A stretch of DNA of 64,000 nt from Ceratodon purpureus (GCA_014871385.1 CM026421.1:11235128-11299127), one strand, 5' to 3'; positions 1-12,173 are shown, counted from the stretch's first letter. Numbers and translations are program-made. Notes: generated by a model from the sequence alone, not told the origin.

Positions 1-1315
1 CCTGGCAATTAAAATTTGGCTTCATTGCCAAATTCATCTCTGTCTCCTGCAACCACCAAAATAATAAATTATTTAAAACAAAACAATTTAGAAGAAAAAA
101 CAAGACATAATGAAAAAAATTCAATAACGAATAAATTAGTTGAATATAGAATTTTAGCTTACCATCTGAGCCAAGCCAAATAAAAAATCCAAAACTATTG
201 TCATGTTCATCATTATGCGGATTACAAGAATAATCTCTTGTAATGCACATTGTAGTGAATGGTGCACCACCTACTCTCCCCTCATTCATTGGCATGCCTT
301 CTCTGATCCAAACGACCTCCAAGTGTTCAAAAATAGGTGGAAAAAGCTCTTTTAAAACCTTGCACAGCATCATAGCTAACTTCTCACCATATGAATAACA
401 TAGAGGGTGTTTAGAATGGCTAAACCTACATAACAAAATAAAAATATCAGAATTTAACACAAATACTTTATATCATTTTAACAATCACTAATAAATTATA
501 TCATTAAAAAAGTAAATGAAAATAACATAGATGATTAGATAACACAATTACAAATACATAAATAATAAAAAGAAATATTTATATTGTTTAAAAAAGTTAA
601 TGATAAATACTTACCTTCCAATTTCGCCATACGCATATCTGTAACCAAGCACCACCATCCTCGATCCAGTCTTTAGTTCACATCTTTTAACTTTCTCTCC
701 ATTTTTTTCTAAGTATGAAGCCCCATTTGTCATGTCCTTCAATTGCTCAGAACAAAAGGTAGCATTAATGTAGCACAAGAGAAATTCATCGCTACATATT
801 TCACGTATCTCCGTTAGTGTTTTAATTTTTTTCTCCTTACTCCAATTCTGTTCCTCTAAGATATATTCATTCTTCCAATATATCTTAGGACGATCACTAT
901 GCTGCACTCTACGTATGATTCTACAGCTAAAGGGCCCCTTGTACACTTCGTTCGGTGCATGTGGCTGAATAATCCTAAGAGATGACAAATGCATATTTGT
1001 AACATGCTTCTCAAGGACACTATACCTTGCTTGAAGCTTTTTCGTTGGATCGCACCCAATGCGATTACAAACGAAAAAAGGCAAATTGGGACTCCATGAC
1101 AAACCTTGGTCAAGTAAAAATGGCTCATAAATTTTCAACTTCTCTAGACGCCTATGTTTCTTCCCAGCAAAATGTATACTAATACCATGAGCAATAACTG
1201 TAGTTTTACAAGCAGAACAATAAAATTCATCACCGCTTGGTAACTCGGAGCTTGTGTCACTATAAGAGAAGATTTCTCCTTGTTTGGAACAAGATTTTCT
1301 TCTTTTTCCACCCAT
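1..1315 (-). CDS. Zinc-finger protein with 2OG-Fe(II) dioxygenase-like domain, partial, probably broken
   Basis: Runs off the left edge. Seen: three exons join in frame (615-1315, 163-425 and 1-46), all with GT-AG borders. The chosen ATG (1313-1315) lies just after a likely 5' UTR splice acceptor. Numbered from that Met, two C2H2-like fingers are visible: C33-C36-H48-H54 and C83-C88-H104-H109. Exon 2 carries a segment around CNPHNDEHD (His codon 215-217, Asp codon 209-211) followed by an FGFFIWLG strand, as in the first metal-binding strand of 2OG-Fe(II) double-stranded beta-helix enzymes. Known: TET/JBP-like members of that fold oxidise pyrimidines in DNA and multiply with transposons in some eukaryotes. 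Inference: a nucleic-acid-binding dioxygenase of accessory type. A TAA at 9-11 ends the frame where homologous strands usually continue, so this copy may be dead. The family call is tentative. Confidence 0.5.
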
Positions 1316-2030
1316 TGAGAAACCTATAAAAATATACAACAAAACAAGAGAAAATAAGTCATTTGAAAGGCTGTTACAAATAAAAACATAAGTTTTTTTT
1401 TTTTTTCTTACAAAAAGAAACTATATACGGTACACATTAACACATAGTTTTCTTGTTAGCACAACATTCTTATCAACATAGTATTCTTGTTATCAAAACC
1501 CATTCTCACTTAAGAGGCAATGGCTACCCTAGTCAAAGGAGAAATATTCTATGACTTCTCACCATCACATTAAGGACAATTAAAGGTCTTTTAATTCAAC
1601 AGATTCAGTTCACATATCCACAGAATGTGCAAACCTTCACTGGAATTAATATGTAACACGAATACTAAGCCAACAAGAATGTTATGCTTACAAGAAATGA
1701 ACAATACATGTTATCCAAGTGGTAATAAATATCACAGCGGCTAGTAACTCATAATGTATGTATACATTACCCTATACATGGATACATGTTTAAGTAAAAA
1801 ATCTCAAGGACAAGTTTTACCTTACAATCAATCGAATATTCAAATCATATGTTAATATTCTCATAAAATTATCATACTATTATCCAACTAAGTTCAGCAA
1901 GCATTAATATACATACATCATGATGCATAATAAAATCCCTCAACCTTATAATATACTTACAATTCAATCCAAATTATACTTTCAAAAATGATTATTTAAA
2001 CATAAGTGCATCAGGCCCAAACTTATAGCA
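1316..2030. other. A+T-rich stretch, no gene seen
   Basis: Upstream side of the zinc-finger gene on the minus strand. It contains a T-run near 1390-1406 and no open frame of note. It may hold the promoter of that gene, but no clear TATA element or repeat can be fixed. Confidence 0.5.
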
Positions 2031-2330
2031 TTCATCACAAATTTTTAGTAAAGTTGATCGCCCATTGTTTTATGTTGAATTGCGTTCTCAATTTGTACCT
2101 ATTCCAAATCAATTGCACCTCCCTTACATCAAAACAAGCATAGCACTTGTAGATTGGGAAATCTAAAGGTTGGACAATAACATAATAAGGTAAATGAGGC
2201 TTAATCTTTACACTTACATCTCCTCTACCATCTGATTGTAAGCTCAGCTACTTTGCAAGCAAAATCATGTAGAAAGACATTATATACGCAACTTGCTTAC
2301 CAGAGTTACTAAGTGGCCAAACGTTGGCGG
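2031..2330 (-). pseudogene. Degenerate coding fragment of unknown family
   Basis: One minus-strand frame stays open across about 100 codons apart from a single in-frame TAG near 2247-2249, and ends at TGA near 2039. The translation has protein-like composition (for example PHLPYYVIVQPLDFPIYKCY), unlike random A+T-rich DNA, where stops would be expected every few codons. I do not recognise the family. It could be an older relic of the accessory gene to its left or part of another transposon. Confidence 0.3.
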
Positions 2331-5243
2331 TGAAGACTTGATTGGGTAAATTACCAACTTCTCCACTTTGATTTTTGCAGTCACATTCTCATCACTATAG
2401 TCTTGCTCATGACCACTGCATCAGTAGAAGACCTAATTAGCTTCCAAAAACGCTAGTCAATTGTTAGAACAACCCAGCATGTAAAGTATTCGTCCTACCT
2501 CTGAAATATGATGGAGTTAAGACAGCGGACGGAGGTCACTACTTTTGCACTCTCAGCTACTAATAATGCTTTAGTTTTTGGTCATTTGACCTTTGTAACG
2601 AATAGCGGGAAACCTCTATATCCATACGTGTTTCATTAACCAATTCAGCCCCTCCCTATATTGCTTAACTGCTGAAGCTTGACAATTGAGCATTAAAACG
2701 TCGTGATCGAGCGAAGATGCAGAAGTGACAGAAGAGGAGTATGTTCAAACCAGGATCAGCCACCGTCGTAGAAGTAAAGCTAGAATCAATCAATCCGGTG
2801 CTTCTATCCTCGGTGCTTCTTTCCACAAAATACTTCATAATGAACTTAGTAACTACCTGTACCACAACAACATAAAACGAATCAATTCGTTTACTGCAGT
2901 ACTCTCAAATGTTAAGCTTGACAACATGATAAGATCCTGCCTCATGGACCGGATGTAATGATACAATAAGCTACAACGGACTTCGTCGTTGTGATATATC
3001 TCTCACAAATGCTCACCACGCAATCTTCAAACGTATACATGTACGCGAAGGAAACCCGAACAGCTCCAGTAGGTCGCCCATGTATTACATCTTGGTCATC
3101 CCAACACACGTGCCCAGCCTGCACAAATTCCACAAGACTATTATATAGCAAAATGAATATTTCGGTAGCGCTCAGAGTGATCCACCTCAACTCATCTTAG
3201 TTATTAGAAGCAAATATAGGAGCAGAATGCGTTCTTCACTCACGAAATGTGTGCTCAAATTGATTTCGTACCTCAAAATTTGAGATGAGATCCTATTGTG
3301 AGAGCCCCAAATACTTGGGGCAAGCACCTGGATTGCAGAAACAGCCAGTCTGGAGAAAAACACCACAAAAGTGTTCAAGAAACAGTTACTGAAACCAAAA
3401 AGAGAAATGAAAACAAAAACTCAAATCTACATAAATCTAGCAGCAATGATTATTACATACGAGATGTAAGTTGACAGCACAAAGGTTCAATCACTGACCA
3501 GCACTGTGGGCGTGAAACCATCAGGATATAGATGGACCTCGTTCAGCGTTGCATTCGTAAAGCATGCGACGTAGGGGAATATTCAGATGCTCACAATGTG
3601 GAGAAGATCTCAGCATCCATCTTATACAGCTGAGGATCAAAACAGGCCAACAATTAAAAACTTGTCTTCGGGTGCCCAGGCCACAGTCAGAACGCTTCAT
3701 ACTAATAGAAGCCTCCAGTGCATCACGATTCCTAGAGCTGCACATCCCTCAGGAACACCCAAAGCCCCATAGCCCAAATAACTGTTGGAAAACAAAACAA
3801 TCGTGTTTGACAATCACACAAGTACAACGTAGCTCTGTAAGAACCTTTAGTACCTAATGAAAGTAACAGTGAAGAATTATTATGGCCGATATCATAACAG
3901 GCAAACATCACAAAACATGCGGGGCTGTCCAAGAAAATTTGAGGAGGTTCAATCACGTTCACATCGAGGAAGCAAAAGAATAGGATTGTAAAACTATCAA
4001 GAAGCAGCCAACTTCGTCAACACCCTCCAGCATTGATCTTCTCTCACCAAAAGTATTATCTCTAGCCTGTTGTCATTACAACGAAGCTCTTGAACACAAG
4101 AGCAAGAGCCCCACTTGGGTTGGTAGAGAAATGAGCACCGAAATCACGCACTTAGCAGTACTGTAAAGGACTCGTCATATGAAGCTGTATCACTGGCCCA
4201 CCTAAGACCACCAAGTTACTCCACGAGCGGATCCAATTAATTAATTTCAGCTGAGTGGTCAATTGAGCTCCTCCGATCCGTCGCCTCAAAAAGTCTTCTT
4301 TCAGCGATCGAAGAGATCTCTTTGAAAACAAGTGATTCTGGAGCCTAGCAACTAACAAGTAACCTAGAATGAAGCCAGAGACGCAGAGCACTTACAGCTT
4401 TGCATCACCGGACCTGTATACATCAATAACACCTAAGTTTTCATATCACGAAAGTTTGGGAACTGGAAGATGTGATGCAAAATCACCGGGCTTCGATAAA
4501 TATTACTGTCTCAGACTCCATTAACCCTAGTACTACTGACGCCTCTCTACGGAGACATGCTTGCGGACCCAAGTGGAAGTTACGGATTAGTTTCCTTGTC
4601 ATTACCCAAGGCTTTCGGCGATTGGCGTTTCTGCTTGTACTACTCGATGCTCTGGGATCGGAGCTGAGATGCACGTCTACAAGTTTGCCATCAATGACAC
4701 CTTATTCGTTTGCTTTATACTTCTCGTGTACGACACAAGATCAATATGTGGTGGGAACGAAAACCTCCAACTCTGCAATGCGAGCCCTAACAACAGCGGG
4801 CAAAAGTAATGACTAGTCTGCAACCCCATCGCCTAGCAGCATGGATCCAATCTCCCACAATCATCCAACATTCAAGCTGAAGTCCAATTCCTCGAGGTTC
4901 AAATTTCCGACTCCCGTCAAAATCTAGTGCTAGAGTCAAGTCAAAGAGCTAGGGTTTATAAGGAGAGGCCACACCAGCGAATCGATTCACCAATTATGGG
5001 AGCCGAGGCTTAAGGCGGCTGCAAGCAAATGTTGTACAATCTGCGGAAACAGAGGCTTTGCCGATGAGTACGCGGGAGGCGAGGTACACAGTCAACAAGT
5101 CGTCCTCTGTCCAAATTGCCGATCATGCGCATTCCGCTAGAATTCCGGAGTACTACACCTACGAACGGTCAAATCCCCCACCTCCAAAGATTCCCACACA
5201 CTAAACCCTACCTTCCCAATCTCGCAATCTCTCAACCACCAAA
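2331..5243. other. Moderate-GC stretch without a recognisable gene
   Basis: No frame longer than about 115 codons and none with a recognisable motif. Base composition is clearly less A+T-rich than on either side, so this may be the remains of a host gene or an untranslated transcript. A TATAAACCC sequence on the minus strand near 4952-4960 would fit transcription toward lower coordinates, but no convincing coding exon follows. Confidence 0.4.
4952..4960 (-). promoter_or_regulatory. Possible TATA box
   Basis: Reads TATAAACCC on the minus strand and is directly followed by TAGCTC. The position would fit a core promoter reading leftward, and AAACCCTA is a known plant promoter motif (telo-box). 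There is no supporting ORF, so this is weak. Confidence 0.2.
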
Positions 5244-5415
5244 CCCACACTCGCAACCCCCGAACACCCACACTCGCAATCCCCGAACATTCACAATCCC
5301 CGAACACCCACACTCACGAACAGAGCCCATACCCAGGAGTTGTCGATCAAAGCTACCCGGGGATTATCGATCGAAGCTACCCAGGAGTTATCAATCAGAA
5401 GCTACCCAGGAGTTC
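5244..5415. repeat. Two short tandem repeat blocks
   Basis: 5244-5320 holds about four degenerate copies of a C-rich unit of roughly 17-23 bp built on CACTCGCAATCCCCGAACA. 5331-5415 holds about four copies of a roughly 24-bp unit built on CTACCCAGGAGTTATCGATC. Together they create a long open frame rich in Pro and His that should not be read as a gene. Confidence 0.75.
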
Positions 5416-5417
5416 AA

Positions 5418-5722
5418 AATACACCAACACATCGATACAAGGTGTAACCTAAACTACACGATCGATCTGGTGCCTACCGACAGCCTTCGAAAACAAAGCG
5501 AAGCAATACGCCCGCACACTACTCAGCTTCAAAGCATATGAAAGAACGGTTCTCCTTTCTTGAAATCAGTACACATGATGCAGATATGGTGGGATCGATA
5601 GACTAAGAATACACCAACACATGTAACCTAAACTACTACACGATCTGGTGCTTACCGACAGCCTTCGAAAACATCGCGTAGCAAAATGCCCGCATGCTAC
5701 TCAGCTTTGACAAAGCATATGA
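5418..5722. repeat. Diverged direct duplication, two copies of about 120 bp
   Basis: 5418-5542 and 5608-5722 share the same order of blocks: AATACACCAACAC, GTAACCTAAACTAC, ACCGACAGCCTTCGAAAAC and CTACTCAGCTT, ending in AAAGCATATGAA. They differ by small indels. The 65-bp spacer is not duplicated. There is no coding signal in either copy. Confidence 0.85.
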
Positions 5723-7191
5723 ATTAAAGAAGTGTTCCCCTTTGTTAAAATCAGTAAACAAAAACATAAAAGGTGGTAATTATCAATATGAGTTAAGAAT
5801 AGTATGTGTTAAAATTCAAATGTTTTCCTTGTCCCTTCATCTCCGTTGTCCTCGCGGCTCCTCTTATTCTAATCATTAAATATGTATAGTAGAATAACGG
5901 GCGTGAACGGGTTGGCCTAATAATTGTGAACTGTCAACGACAAACGTGGGAATCATATATATATATATTGACTTGACGCTCTTCAATTTATTCTTCTTAA
6001 GTGAGTTAGGAATATGTTTACACAATTTTTACCTTTTTAGGCCTATACAACCTATAGAAATGCTTCATTTTTCACATAGAGGTATGCTCAAATTCAAATA
6101 CGAAAGCCGGTTTTTGACAATAAAAAAGGCATGTGAAGAATTATTGAATTGGAAATCTAAATAATGAGATCATGCCTTGGTACCTCTTCTACATGCTTAA
6201 ATAACAAAACCGGAAAAATTCTCAAGTTTTAGTGAATTTTTAAAGTTATTGCGATTTTCGGCAATAAATGAGAATAAATGAACATATACGAGAGTTTGGG
6301 CAATTTTGGGCACATTTCAAATAGTGTTTTCAAACTTTGACCGTGAATGTTTCCTAAATTATGAGGAATTTTGAAGCATGACATGGGTTTTTGGAGAGGT
6401 ATGGAAAAATCTACAACTTCCAAAAGGTTTCAACTTCATGCAAGCTAAATACCGTACAGTCTAACCTTGATAATGTCAAACCATCCGTTCACCCAAAAGT
6501 GTGATATAAACAAGGTGTGACATATTTGATAATGTCACATTTTGAAGATTTGTGTATAATGTGATATTATCAAAAATGGTACCAAATCAAAATAAAATTA
6601 CAATGTTAAGAAGATATTAACAAAGACGAGAATTTATGTATTTTACTTTACAAAAATAACACTTCATTTATTGCAAGGGCGACCCATGACCCATGGGCCT
6701 CTCTGCTAATTAACCCCTAAATTCCCAAAGGCCTTTTGACTCTAAAAACATCATTGTGTTTGAAGTGTCATTTGTGAAATTTTAAAGTAAGCTATTCAAT
6801 TCTCCATTGTACAATCTTGTTGTAGACTTACTGTAGGTAATGTGAGTCAAATCTCAAGTCATGAAGCCTCACAAATTGCAAGATCATAATATGTTACTCA
6901 GAAAGAAAATTACAAATTTCATCATTTTTAGTTTGAAGTAAAAATGCTACCATTATACTTATTGCAATGAAAAAGTCACCAATTAGAAAGATTTTTACCT
7001 TTATCTCAACAACCCCCTTGAACTGAAAAAACCCGTAAGGAGAATATCTTTGTACGAATGATGGCCTTGAAATCATTAAAACTGCCCCAAATTTTACAAA
7101 GAAAAAATGTCCAAACCTAGAGGACTTCCAAGAAAATGAATGCCCTAACTTCCTCACATTTTGAATGGATTTGAGGTTTGTACCACAAAAA
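5723..7191. other. A+T-rich stretch, no gene seen
   Basis: No open frame with a recognisable product. Composition is strongly A+T-rich and resembles the flanks of the transposon relics that follow. It may be non-coding transposon sequence, but no termini can be fixed. Confidence 0.45.
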
Positions 7192-7255
7192 CTCTTCCCA
7201 TGATCTTTCAATTGTATTGACTAATTCCTCTTTGTTTTGCGGTAGCTCTTCCTTT
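7192..7255 (-). mobile_element. Tc1/mariner-like transposase fragment
   Basis: On the minus strand it encodes a short piece near the transposase C-terminus (KEELPQNKEELVNTIERSWEE). 7218-7255 is essentially identical to 12485-12522 in the better preserved Tc1 copy, and 7192-7218 is identical to 8066-8092. It is therefore a fragment of the same family, cut off on both sides. Confidence 0.75.
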
Positions 7256-7972
7256 TAGATAGGCACACATAGGGGGCATACTTACCTTTATCTTTAGACC
7301 AATGCTCTCTTTCAATTACATCATCCAATTTGAACACCACTCTAGATATCTCATCACCATTCCTATTTCTCTTCACTATAGCTACAAAAAATCACACTTG
7401 AAACTCAATTTGTTCCAAATAGCATTAGAATTTCTAAACTCAAAACTCCATGATTCTAAATTCAAAAGGATTGCAAACATTTAAAAAACTCTCCAAAATT
7501 TAAATTTGTAATTGCAAATGAGCATATAATTTGACAATTAGTACTTGGACAATTAATACAATTGTAATACAAAACTATAAGCCTGCAATGAACATTGACC
7601 TAAACATCATCTACGTTAGAGTTTAAGATGTTTACACAATGAGCAAAATAGCTAAAACTTCAAACCATAATTCTTTAAGATAAAAAAAATCCTAGAAAAT
7701 ACAAATTCAACCCATATATTTTTTCAACGCAATTTATACATACAAGAATTGAATAACTCTAAACCAATGTAAGTTCAAACATCAAGACAAATGTAGAAAA
7801 GAACTTGCATCAACATATATTAAAAATCATTCGTTACAAGTTTAAGGCTTTTATTTCTCCTACCTAATACTAATCTAAACTCCCAAACACCTTTTCTTCT
7901 TCTACATCCTACACTTCAACCTACAAAAACATATAGATTTATAATTAAATATAACATTTTTTGACAAACTAT
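7256..7972. other. A+T-rich stretch beside transposase fragments
   Basis: No gene is seen. It lies between two fragments of the same Tc1-like transposase that share a 27-bp sequence, so at least part is probably transposon 3' non-coding DNA or a rearranged or inserted segment. Confidence 0.4.
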
Positions 7973-8098
7973 TTACCATCTATTGCTACCAACATTAACT
8001 TTTATTACAGCCTTCATACGATGAGACATGGTTTAAAAGAGAATTCCAATTGCCTTCAAAGACACCTCTTCCCATGATCTTTCAATTGTATTTCCAGT
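7973..8098 (-). mobile_element. C-terminal end of a Tc1/mariner-like transposase
   Basis: The minus strand reads NTIERSWEE, then a segment ending MSHRMKAVIKVNVGSNRW and a TAA at 7973-7975. Known: Tc1/mariner transposases typically end with a Trp-rich helix, a SMPRR-like motif and a short Ala/Ile/Lys/Gly tail, which this matches. One in-frame TAA lies within the fragment, so it is dead. Confidence 0.8.
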
Positions 8099-8154
8099 GA
8101 CGACCTAAGTCGGAACTGGTTTAGCATGGCTGGGAGGGTCGTTCGTCGACATGA

Positions 8155-8223
8155 CAGTTCCATTTTGTCACCCACGGCAGTTCCATTTCGTCACCCGAGA
8201 CAGTTCCATTTTCGTTCGACACC
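8155..8223. repeat. 23-bp tandem repeat, three copies
   Basis: CAGTTCCATTTTGTCACCC-type units start at 8155, 8178 and 8201. They sit at the sharp change from A+T-rich transposon DNA to a more GC-balanced tract. Confidence 0.85.
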
Positions 8224-10739
8224 ACGACAATTCCAACATTGTTCATTGTTCCCGGTATTTGCATTCCCGGTAATCGCGTTCCCTGCTATCCGACGTTCCC
8301 AGCGGATCACTATCTGCGTTAGAGTTCCTGCGTTGCGTTTCGGTAGAGGAGTGAGCGGGAGTTATATACGGAGGGAGTGTCGTTTGGTGTGCAATTGTTG
8401 TGGGTTATGTAGTCATTATACAGGCTAGTGCCATCCATCATTCAGTCGAAGCCAATGTATCGAGTAACTCTGCGAATTGTGGGAAGTGGGAAATCCTTGG
8501 GGAGAATTTGTTGGAGATGGTGCTGGTAATTGGGTGATCATGCTTAGTCTCCCACCACGGAAGATCCCATTTCTTCGCCTGAGCTGTGAATAGTTTCGGT
8601 TGAGTTTCGGAGCATTCCGGGAGTGGAAGCCAAGGTTGCAGAGCAGCGGAGCTTGGGGCTGGTTCTCATTCCGGCGCGGTGTCGGACTTCGTGTTATGTC
8701 AAGTGCTTGTTGGAGGAGAAGCTGGACTTTCTCACGATAAAGTCCTGAAGAAAGCATGAGATGGTGATGTTGCTTTTGGACATAGCTTGTTGGAGATGGC
8801 GATTCATTCAAGGTTGCATTCTCCAGTTGCTAATGTGATCGGTGAGTTGAACCTGCAGCTCGAGGGTTTTGGCTGAAGGTTTGATCGAGAATCTGGGATT
8901 TTATATTCTGGTTACAATTTTCTCAAGAAGAGAATGAAGCCTTAATTGAGCTTGGACATGACTGATTTGATGTCTATTGCTTCTGGGGACTTGCATTTGA
9001 GGGGAAGTTCTGCTTCAAATCTATCTGGGTTTGTGACGTGATTGGCATTTGACGGCATTTATCTGCTGCAGTTATGTCGGCCTCAACGAAGAACTGAAGC
9101 TGCTCTTGTAAGTTCAGTGATATTTGTTTCGGCCTTACAATGTGTGCTGCAAGCTTATTGTTCCGGTGTCGTCTTTGATTATACCTAACCCTAATTCTTA
9201 ACGTCGTTGTCTCTCAATACAGGTCCGGGGCGGGGACATGACATTTCGTCTGGAACCTTACTAATGTTCTCCTCATTCGTGGTATGTATAGACAAGTGTA
9301 CAAGAATTATTGTAAGAACTGCTCTTTCCGATCAATGCGATGTGCTTTCTTCATACTTTCATTTGTTTCGGCTTTAGTATCACTACACCTTGTCCAATAC
9401 GATGTAAGCTAGTCATTGAAACTAGTCATTGAAATTAAATAGATTGTTGCAAGTTTTGTCTCAGTTTGTATTAATGCATCTCTCTTTAAAACCTTCAACG
9501 CACATTTTGTCGAGCATGGTAAACACCCGTTGCATGGTTGTTGAAGGTTGGATTTCTATATTGTCTGGTTCTTTAGACAAGACAATGTAGTACAGTACTT
9601 AGGGGGGTTTCCATGTTTCACATTCACAGAATTAGACAGAAATATTTTGCAGAAGAGATTTTTCCATGTTCACCACTTGGGGTAAGTGGGTAGCGAGCTC
9701 TTTATTCTGGGAGGATCCAGAGCTGGGGCTTCCTATTGTGCTGAAGTGATTCAGGGTGCCTCATTTAGACTACTCAACTTGAGTCCCTCTTACCATTGGC
9801 TTGTGATTTCAGTCTCAATATATTTTTCATGGAACTATACTTGAAGTTTTTCTGGGAAGTTAGTGTGCAGAAAAAAAGTTAATAATGGGAACGCATGGAA
9901 ACCAACTCCTACTTTCATTGCCTTTGCTAAGATTCTAGGAATTTCAGTAAACAAAAAGGGAACTTTACAAAGGGCCAGGGTTTGCAGAGAGATGGTTTTG
10001 TCTCCCAGTTCTCCTCTAATTTTGTAGCGAATTCCACATCAAATGAGTGAAGGAACATCAGAGACATGTCTTATATGTTGGAGACCTCCTTCGTTTGCTC
10101 TATTAGGTTGAGATTCCAGCAGATCAGCATATCCGTAACATTTTTCTAGTACCAAAGAAATAAATTTAGTACTAGATGAATTGCATGGTGAGCTGATTGA
10201 CTATACTCCACCCAAACTTCTCTTTCTGAGCTGTTGTACATTAAAGTTAACTGTGTTCTGGGGCATTGAGCCTGACAGTAAACCTGAATGCATCAATTTG
10301 GGTCGAAAGCACTGCAGGCCGCTGAGCAGGGTTTGACTTGGTTTGGTGCACATCCGGTTGGAACTCAAAAAAGCAACTAAACCTCATGGGTCCAAAACAT
10401 GAGCAGCGAAGCAGTGAATTTGAAGGCTGTTGGAGGAAGTGGTGGTAAGTAGGCCAACTAGGATTTAGGTGTTAGCTCGTGCTGCAGGATTTACCATCTT
10501 CTTTTGAACAATGGTTTTCCTGAATGTAGGCGCTATGGAAGCAGTTGGTTGTGGGATTGTAGGTTGATGTGATTTCGTTCAGTTCGGGATGTGATTCTTT
10601 CTAGGAGGAGGAGTTTCTGGACTTTCTAAAGTTTCTGGAGTCTTGTCAATTAGGGTTTTCAGTGAGGAGCCACAATGCGCTCTCTCTCTTGATCGGGCTT
10701 TCTTGAGGCGTTTGTGCCGCGTTTGAGCAGCTTTCGAGC
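8224..10739. other. GC-balanced stretch without a clear gene
   Basis: No long open frame on either strand. Composition and short CT-rich tracts resemble untranslated leader or old genic DNA lying upstream of the ORF at 10740. A run of CTCTCTCTC at about 10680 would suit a transcription start close to that ORF. Confidence 0.35.
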
Positions 10740-11186
10740 ATGGGGTGGGCGTTTCTGTACTCGATTTTCGTCGCCCTGTTGCTACTTCCTGCGACGTCTG
10801 CGTGGCAAGAGAGGGTTGTGAATAAGACTAGGAATCATGTAGGACACTCCATTATGAAGATTGTTGTGATGGAGCGTGAGGGAGTAGTTTTTACCTTTGT
10901 AAACAGATGCTTATTTTGTATACTTTTGGAATGTAGAATTTATTGTGCATATTAATTGAATCTCTTGTGTTTGAAACAGGTTATGCAACGTTTTGACATC
11001 ACGGATCCATGTTTTGCCGTGGAAATGAACGTTGAACCATTTTTGCAGCTCTAGTGCCTTTGAGTCCTCCTGACCTACCCTTGATTATTCCGACAGCCCT
11101 GAGTAGCCGCGATATTGTGGTGGAATTCCTTGCCCCAAATGTCACAGTAGAATGTGTTCCTAGAGACAAGCATTCTGGAGGTTGAA
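10740..11186 (+). CDS. Possible small secreted protein, three-exon model, uncertain
   Basis: The ATG at 10740 opens with a textbook signal peptide (MGWAFLYSIFVALLLLPATSA, then WQER). Open frames after plausible acceptors at about 10981 (after TTTGAAACAG) and 11048 (after ATTTTTGCAG) could add a short exon and a last exon ending SSRDIVVEF...HSGG and TGA at about 11186. The donor of exon 1 is not fixed and the joined product would be only about 100 residues. I recognise no family. It could equally be the 5' remnant of a larger gene whose remainder was lost. Confidence 0.3.
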
Positions 11187-12173
11187 ATACATAAATGTTT
11201 CTTATTTTCATACCACAAAATGCAGTAATTGTAATCATCGTAGGTTGAATTGAACACTCTTGCTTGAGCAAGCATTTGCAACCTTTAGCTTAGCCTCACC
11301 TATATTTTCCCTGTAGCATGACAAATTGTAACAGAGAGAGAGAAACTTCGGTCTCCGGAGGAGACCGACGTGAATTAAGTGTCTGTTCGACCTACCCCCA
11401 ATCCAAAGCCCACAGGATAAATTGTAACATGTATGATCAGTTGATAACCTTTATTTTGTTAATTGATTAAATGTAGCAGAGATTGTTTTGATGGCCTTAT
11501 TGAGTTTTGAGCATCAGAACTTGCAAGTCTAAAGATGTAGCATATATAATTAGTAAGTTTTATTTAAAATCATTACAATTGCATGTGTTCAGAAAATTTT
11601 TTAAAGTAGTTTTTAGACTATTGGAATTAAAGAGGTCATAAAGTAAATTGTAATTTATAACATCTTTTATGAGTTTGCAATCTGAGGAAATAAGAAAAGT
11701 ATCTAAAGTAACAAGAAGATATATATTTGGATGAATGAATTGAAAAGTAAATGGGCCTTTTATATTCAGATGGTACAATGCAATTTTATTGCACTTTTCT
11801 ACATAGAAAATGCATCCAAATGGTATATATACATTATATGCTTATGGAATATATCGCCATGGAAGACAACACAATACAATGCTTATTAAAGTTTAGAATA
11901 TCGAGAAATTAGGCAACCTTTACATTAAGTCTCTTCGGCCTAAGTGATTTTTTTGGAATGAAGTAGAAGTGATTTAGATTGGAATTTATGTGGATTCCAC
12001 ATTTTCATTGATCAAATTTCTTGTAGCCAATAAATGATTAGAAATTTGTGGCAGAAAAGATCTTGCTTATGATTCTCGTTGGAGGTGCTCATTAGTTTGG
12101 AAGGACACAAGAGACAAATAAAAGTAGTATAAGTGGTGCTTAGATTCATTGGCCCAACCACTAAATCTAAGTA
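11187..12173. other. A+T-rich stretch with one strong hairpin
   Basis: No gene is seen. Includes the perfect 8-bp stem at 11349-11367, listed separately, then increasingly A+T-rich DNA. Confidence 0.45.
11349..11367. repeat. Perfect short hairpin
   Basis: CGGTCTCC and GGAGACCG form a perfect 8-bp stem around a 3-base GGA loop. It is not followed by a T-run and no gene ends at it, so a terminator role is not supported. Confidence 0.6.

Noticed and set aside
5116..5541. 141-codon frame rich in Pro, His and Arg
   Set aside because: Created by short tandem repeats and a duplication, with no domain or splice context.
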